From a bacterium (lineage in GTDB: Bacteria > UBP18 > UBA7526), in contig DRGV01000112.1 in assembly GCA_011049955.1 (NCBI GenBank), positions 1 through 8,026 on the forward strand: DNA of 8,026 bases. Reading direction: 5' to 3'. Both the position numbers and the translations under genes were made by a program. The notes below the pieces were generated by a model. It did not search any database. It had not been told where the DNA came from and saw only the letters and a program-made list of their open reading frames with translations. Every line of letters starts with the position of its first letter. Within the stretch, counting starts at the first letter, position 1. Below are positions 5,598-8,026 of the stretch, one piece after another.

Positions 5598-5901
5598 AAT
5601 CTAAATTCAAGAATAATGCTAAAATAATTAATAACCAAGAAAGAAGATATAAATAGATCACGAATCCCAAATTACAAATCACAAACAAATCACAAATCCG
5701 AATGACCAAAATTCCAAACAAGAAAGAAGTTAGTAAATCGCTCTAATAAATTTGAGCCTGAACCAAAGGGGATTACTTCCAAAGTCTACACATTTAATTC
5801 TGAAAAATTACCACAAAGGGTCTGAAACAATACATCTCTCCACTCACCTGCTCACTTTCCCACTTTCCCACTTTCCCATTTTGCACTTTGCATTTTGCAC
5901 T
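5598..5901. repeat. Gene-free spacer made of short word-like repeats
   Basis: No convincing gene was seen on either strand. At 5675-5696 an 11-bp unit (CAAATCACAAA) occurs twice in tandem, within a wider A-rich stretch of CAAAT/CCAAA words (5660-5725). At 5853-5876 the 8-bp unit CACTTTCC occurs three times, followed by alternating CATTTTGCACTTTGC words up to 5903. The last repeat runs straight into the stop codon of the macB relic. The middle part (5726-5840) shows nothing recognisable. Confidence 0.6.
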
Positions 5902-5958
5902 TTACTCATACCTTAAGGCCTCTAGGGGATCCAGCCGGGCAGTTTGACGGACGGGCCA
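5902..5958 (-). pseudogene. Relic of a second macB 3' end
   Basis: Read on the minus strand this gives WPVRQTARLDPLEALRYE and then a TAA stop. It matches the last 18 residues of the intact MacB upstream (WPARQAAKLDPIEALRYE) at 14 positions. By hand count 47 of 57 bases agree with 6636-6692, and the 23 bases from the stop codon inward are identical. The codon before the Trp is a TAG stop and homology ends there, so only the tail survives. It lies eight bases past the end of the flavoprotein gene, which is therefore bracketed by two macB tails. Either a tandem macB paralogue was lost, or the flavoprotein gene arrived with a duplicated macB end. Confidence 0.8.
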
Positions 5959-5966
5959 CTATTTTA

Positions 5967-6623
5967 TTATAACCAACCCTTATCTTGCCAGTATTGATAC
6001 TCCTCTATCCACTCATTTTTTCTTATCTTTATTATTTTCTTGAAATGTTCCTTACCCTCTTCAATAATTTTCGTCTGCGCAAGGAATCCCTTTTCTCCTC
6101 TGATATCTAAAGATAATTTATTACCTAATTTGAAGGCTTCCTCCATTCTCTCTTTATTCACTGGCGCGCGAGAAGATATGCCTCCTGAGTATTGGGCTCC
6201 ACAGATATAGGCATAGTGCTTGATATAATCCAAAACATCTTTATCTTGGCCACTTCCTGAAGAAACAACACCTATAATATATTTACCTAAAAGTCGCTTG
6301 CAGTGAATAAAATGGCTTGAGCGGTCAAGAAGTGCTTTCATTGAGGCGGTAATCTGATTTATATAGTTAGGCGAGGCTAAAATTATTCCCTCAGCCTCAA
6401 GCATTTCTCTAAGAATAGTAGGCACATCATCTTTTATCGGGCAATGCATAATCTTTTTGTGGCATTCCTCACAATGCCGGCAAAACATTATTCGGTAATC
6501 ACGTAGATGAATAACCCCGGATTTTACAGTTTTGTTTGTACAACCTTTTAAAACTTCCTGGGCTAAAAGAAAAGTTTGACTTTTTTCTTTGTGTGGACTT
6601 GAAGAGATAAGTAAAATTTTCAT
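5967..6623 (-). CDS. Flavodoxin-fold iron-sulfur flavoprotein / NADPH-dependent FMN reductase-like
   Basis: A 218-residue cytosolic flavodoxin-like protein. The N-terminal strand and phosphate loop, MKILLISSSPHKEKSQT (1-17), is the FMN-binding pattern of the NADPH-dependent FMN reductase family. Residues 48-61 hold a compact CX2CX2CX6C cluster (C48, C51, C54, C61) followed by PIKDD, as in iron-sulfur flavoproteins that bind a 4Fe-4S cluster. EAEGIILASPNYINQITASMKALLDRS (77-103) is the conserved second flavin-binding region. It probably transfers electrons between a donor such as ferredoxin or NAD(P)H and an unknown acceptor. The ATG at 6623 is chosen because AGGGG lies just upstream; a GTG at 6629 would add two residues. 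It starts 12 nt after macB, so they are likely co-transcribed. A macB 3' relic follows it, suggesting insertion or rearrangement. Some Cys-cluster relatives may lack the iron-sulfur centre. Confidence 0.82.
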   Translation of the reverse strand: MKILLISSSPHKEKSQTFLLAQEVLKGCTNKTVKSGVIHLRDYRIMFCRHCEECHKKIMHCPIKDDVPTILREMLEAEGIILASPNYINQITASMKALLDRSSHFIHCKRLLGKYIIGVVSSGSGQDKDVLDYIKHYAYICGAQYSGGISSRAPVNKERMEEAFKLGNKLSLDIRGEKGFLAQTKIIEEGKEHFKKIIKIRKNEWIEEYQYWQDKGWL

Positions 6624-6635
6624 CCCCACCCCTGA

Positions 6636-8026
6636 TTACTCATACCTTAAGGCCTCTATGGGATCAAGCTTTGCTGCCTGACGGGCAGGCCAGAGTCCGA
6701 AACCTATCCCCGCCGTAACAGAAAAGCTGGTAGCCAGAACTATGGAGAAGAGAGAGACTTTGGTGGCCCAACCAGCAAAGATAGCCAAAAACGCAGCTAT
6801 GCCTATACCAAAGATAATACCAACTAATCCACCAATAAAGGTCAGGACCACAGACTCGATAAGGAACTGGGTCATAATATCCTGCCGCCGCGCACCGACT
6901 GCCTTGCGCAGGCCAATCTCTCTGGTACGTTCCGTTACCGAGACCAGCATAATATTCATAATGCCGATTCCTCCCACTAAGAGGGAAACAGCGGCAATGG
7001 AGCCCAGAAGCCAGGTCATGGTCCTGGTGGTGCTTTCTATTGCCTCCTGGATCTCAGACATATTGCGTATCTGGAACGTCTCTTGCTCTTGATTAGCAAT
7101 ACGATGGCGCTTAACAATAAGTCCACGTATTGATTCTTGCGCTTCTGCCATTAGTCCCGAGTCCCCTACCTCGACATCGATAGAATCTACATAGTCTTTT
7201 CCTAAAAGTCGATACATAGCAGTAGTAACCGGGATAATGACTACATCGTCCCGATCACGCCACATACTGGCGCCCTTCTCGGGTAGAATTCCTATTACTC
7301 GGAAATTTAGGCGATTTATCTTAATTGTGGCACCAATTGGATTTTCACTCCCGAAAAGCTCTTTTACTACGGTAATACCAAGCAGAACTACTTTCTGGCG
7401 CATTCTTAATTCTTCTTTTGTAAAGAACCTTCCAATAATAGGGAGAGAGGCTCGCATTGGGGCATAATCTACTCCAGTGCCCTGGACCAATGTATTCCAG
7501 TTTTTATTAGCGTAGACCACTTGGCCTCTGCCTCTAACCGAAGGTGAGACTCCTTTTACTTGGGAAAGTTTAGCGATTGCTTCTGCATCTTGCAGGGTAA
7601 AACGGGTAACAGCGCCTGCTTCTAATGCCACACCATGTAGTCGCCGTGAGCCCGGCCTTACCATTAAGAGGTTTGACCCTAAAGAAGCTAACCTCTGTGA
7701 TATGGATTCCTTTGCCCCTTCTCCCAAGGCAAGCATAGCAATTACTGCCGCAACGCCAATAAGAATGCCCAGCATAGAAAGAATGGCACGCATTTTATGG
7801 GAAACTATGGCATGTACCGCCTGCCTGAGATGATCCATAAACTCAGCCTTTCCTGCTGAATGTGATTCGGATAAGATATCGCTTATTGAATTACCCATTG
7901 GAATTGAAGGGTATTTTTTAATTTCGCCCTCAACTTTCTCATCAGAGACAATTTCACCATCGCGCATATGGATGATTCTCTTGGCATGTTGAGCAATTTC
8001 TTTTTCGTGGGTTACCATGATAATGG
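6636..8026 (-). CDS. macB: MacB-type ABC transporter, fused ATPase-permease, 5' end outside window
   Basis: The C-terminal 463 codons of a MacB-family protein; the frame runs off the window at 8026. The visible start, IIMVTHEKEIAQHAKRIIHMRDGEIV, is the end of an ABC ATPase domain, with the His of VTHE as the switch (H-loop) residue. A linker leads to a membrane helix (SMLGILIGVAAVIAMLALG), a large periplasmic domain of about 230 residues, and three C-terminal helices. The FtsX/MacB motifs are TERTREIGLRKAVGARRQDI and the closing LDPIEALRYE. MacB proteins are dimers that usually work with a MacA-type adaptor and an outer-membrane channel to move peptides, lipoproteins or drugs out of the periplasm. 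The partners would lie upstream and are not visible. An internal ATG at 8018 is not the true start, since it falls within the ATPase domain. The last codons are duplicated at 5902-5958. Confidence 0.9.
   Translation of the reverse strand, partial: IIMVTHEKEIAQHAKRIIHMRDGEIVSDEKVEGEIKKYPSIPMGNSISDILSESHSAGKAEFMDHLRQAVHAIVSHKMRAILSMLGILIGVAAVIAMLALGEGAKESISQRLASLGSNLLMVRPGSRRLHGVALEAGAVTRFTLQDAEAIAKLSQVKGVSPSVRGRGQVVYANKNWNTLVQGTGVDYAPMRASLPIIGRFFTKEELRMRQKVVLLGITVVKELFGSENPIGATIKINRLNFRVIGILPEKGASMWRDRDDVVIIPVTTAMYRLLGKDYVDSIDVEVGDSGLMAEAQESIRGLIVKRHRIANQEQETFQIRNMSEIQEAIESTTRTMTWLLGSIAAVSLLVGGIGIMNIMLVSVTERTREIGLRKAVGARRQDIMTQFLIESVVLTFIGGLVGIIFGIGIAAFLAIFAGWATKVSLFSIVLATSFSVTAGIGFGLWPARQAAKLDPIEALRYE

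Noticed and set aside
5853..5876. Three tandem CACTTTCC units as a possible CRISPR or iteron array
   Set aside because: Units are 8 bp with no spacers, no cas or replication gene is nearby, and the run grades into other low-complexity words.

Overview
All genes in this window lie on the minus strand, so transcription runs from high to low coordinates. The gene content and strong Shine-Dalgarno sites point to a bacterium: a MacB-type ABC transporter, a secreted-type isoaspartate methyltransferase, and a membrane/TPR protein. It also has genes shared with archaea and anaerobes: a pyruvoyl-dependent arginine decarboxylase, AMMECR1, and a flavoprotein with a compact Cys cluster. The style of the intergenic repeats suggests an uncultured candidate-phylum bacterium of the Omnitrophota/Desantisbacteria kind. 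That placement is a low-confidence inference from memory.

Layout in transcription order. (1) 8026-6636: the C-terminal part of a fused ATPase-permease MacB, cut by the window edge. (2) 6623-5967: an iron-sulfur flavoprotein-like reductase, 12 nt after macB. (3) 5958-5902: an 18-codon relic of a second macB 3' end. (4) 5901-5598: no gene, only short word-like repeats, closed by an intrinsic terminator at 5597-5565. (5) 5488-2718: a two-gene operon of a multi-pass membrane protein with three C-terminal TPRs and an exported-type protein-L-isoaspartate O-methyltransferase, joined by a GTGA overlap if the upstream methyltransferase start is used. (6) 2717-2449: a repeat-rich gap with hairpins. (7) 2448-938: arginine decarboxylase and agmatinase, overlapping by GTGA, which together convert arginine to putrescine via agmatine. 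(8) 937-665: a gap with a weak terminator-like hairpin and a candidate promoter. (9) 664-107: an AMMECR1-domain protein. (10) 41-1: the first 13 codons of a further gene with a strong ribosome site.

The most unusual signal is a set of small palindromic elements, some inside reading frames. Two related ~28-nt palindromes sit in the signal-peptide region of the methyltransferase gene and at the start of the membrane/TPR gene. A different 55-nt element with 11-bp terminal inverted repeats lies in frame inside a loop of the membrane protein. A dispersed CACAGAT-type repeat supplies the last codons and stop of the AMMECR1 gene. The flavoprotein gene is flanked on both sides by copies of the macB 3' end. 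No phage, CRISPR array, rRNA or tRNA gene was seen.
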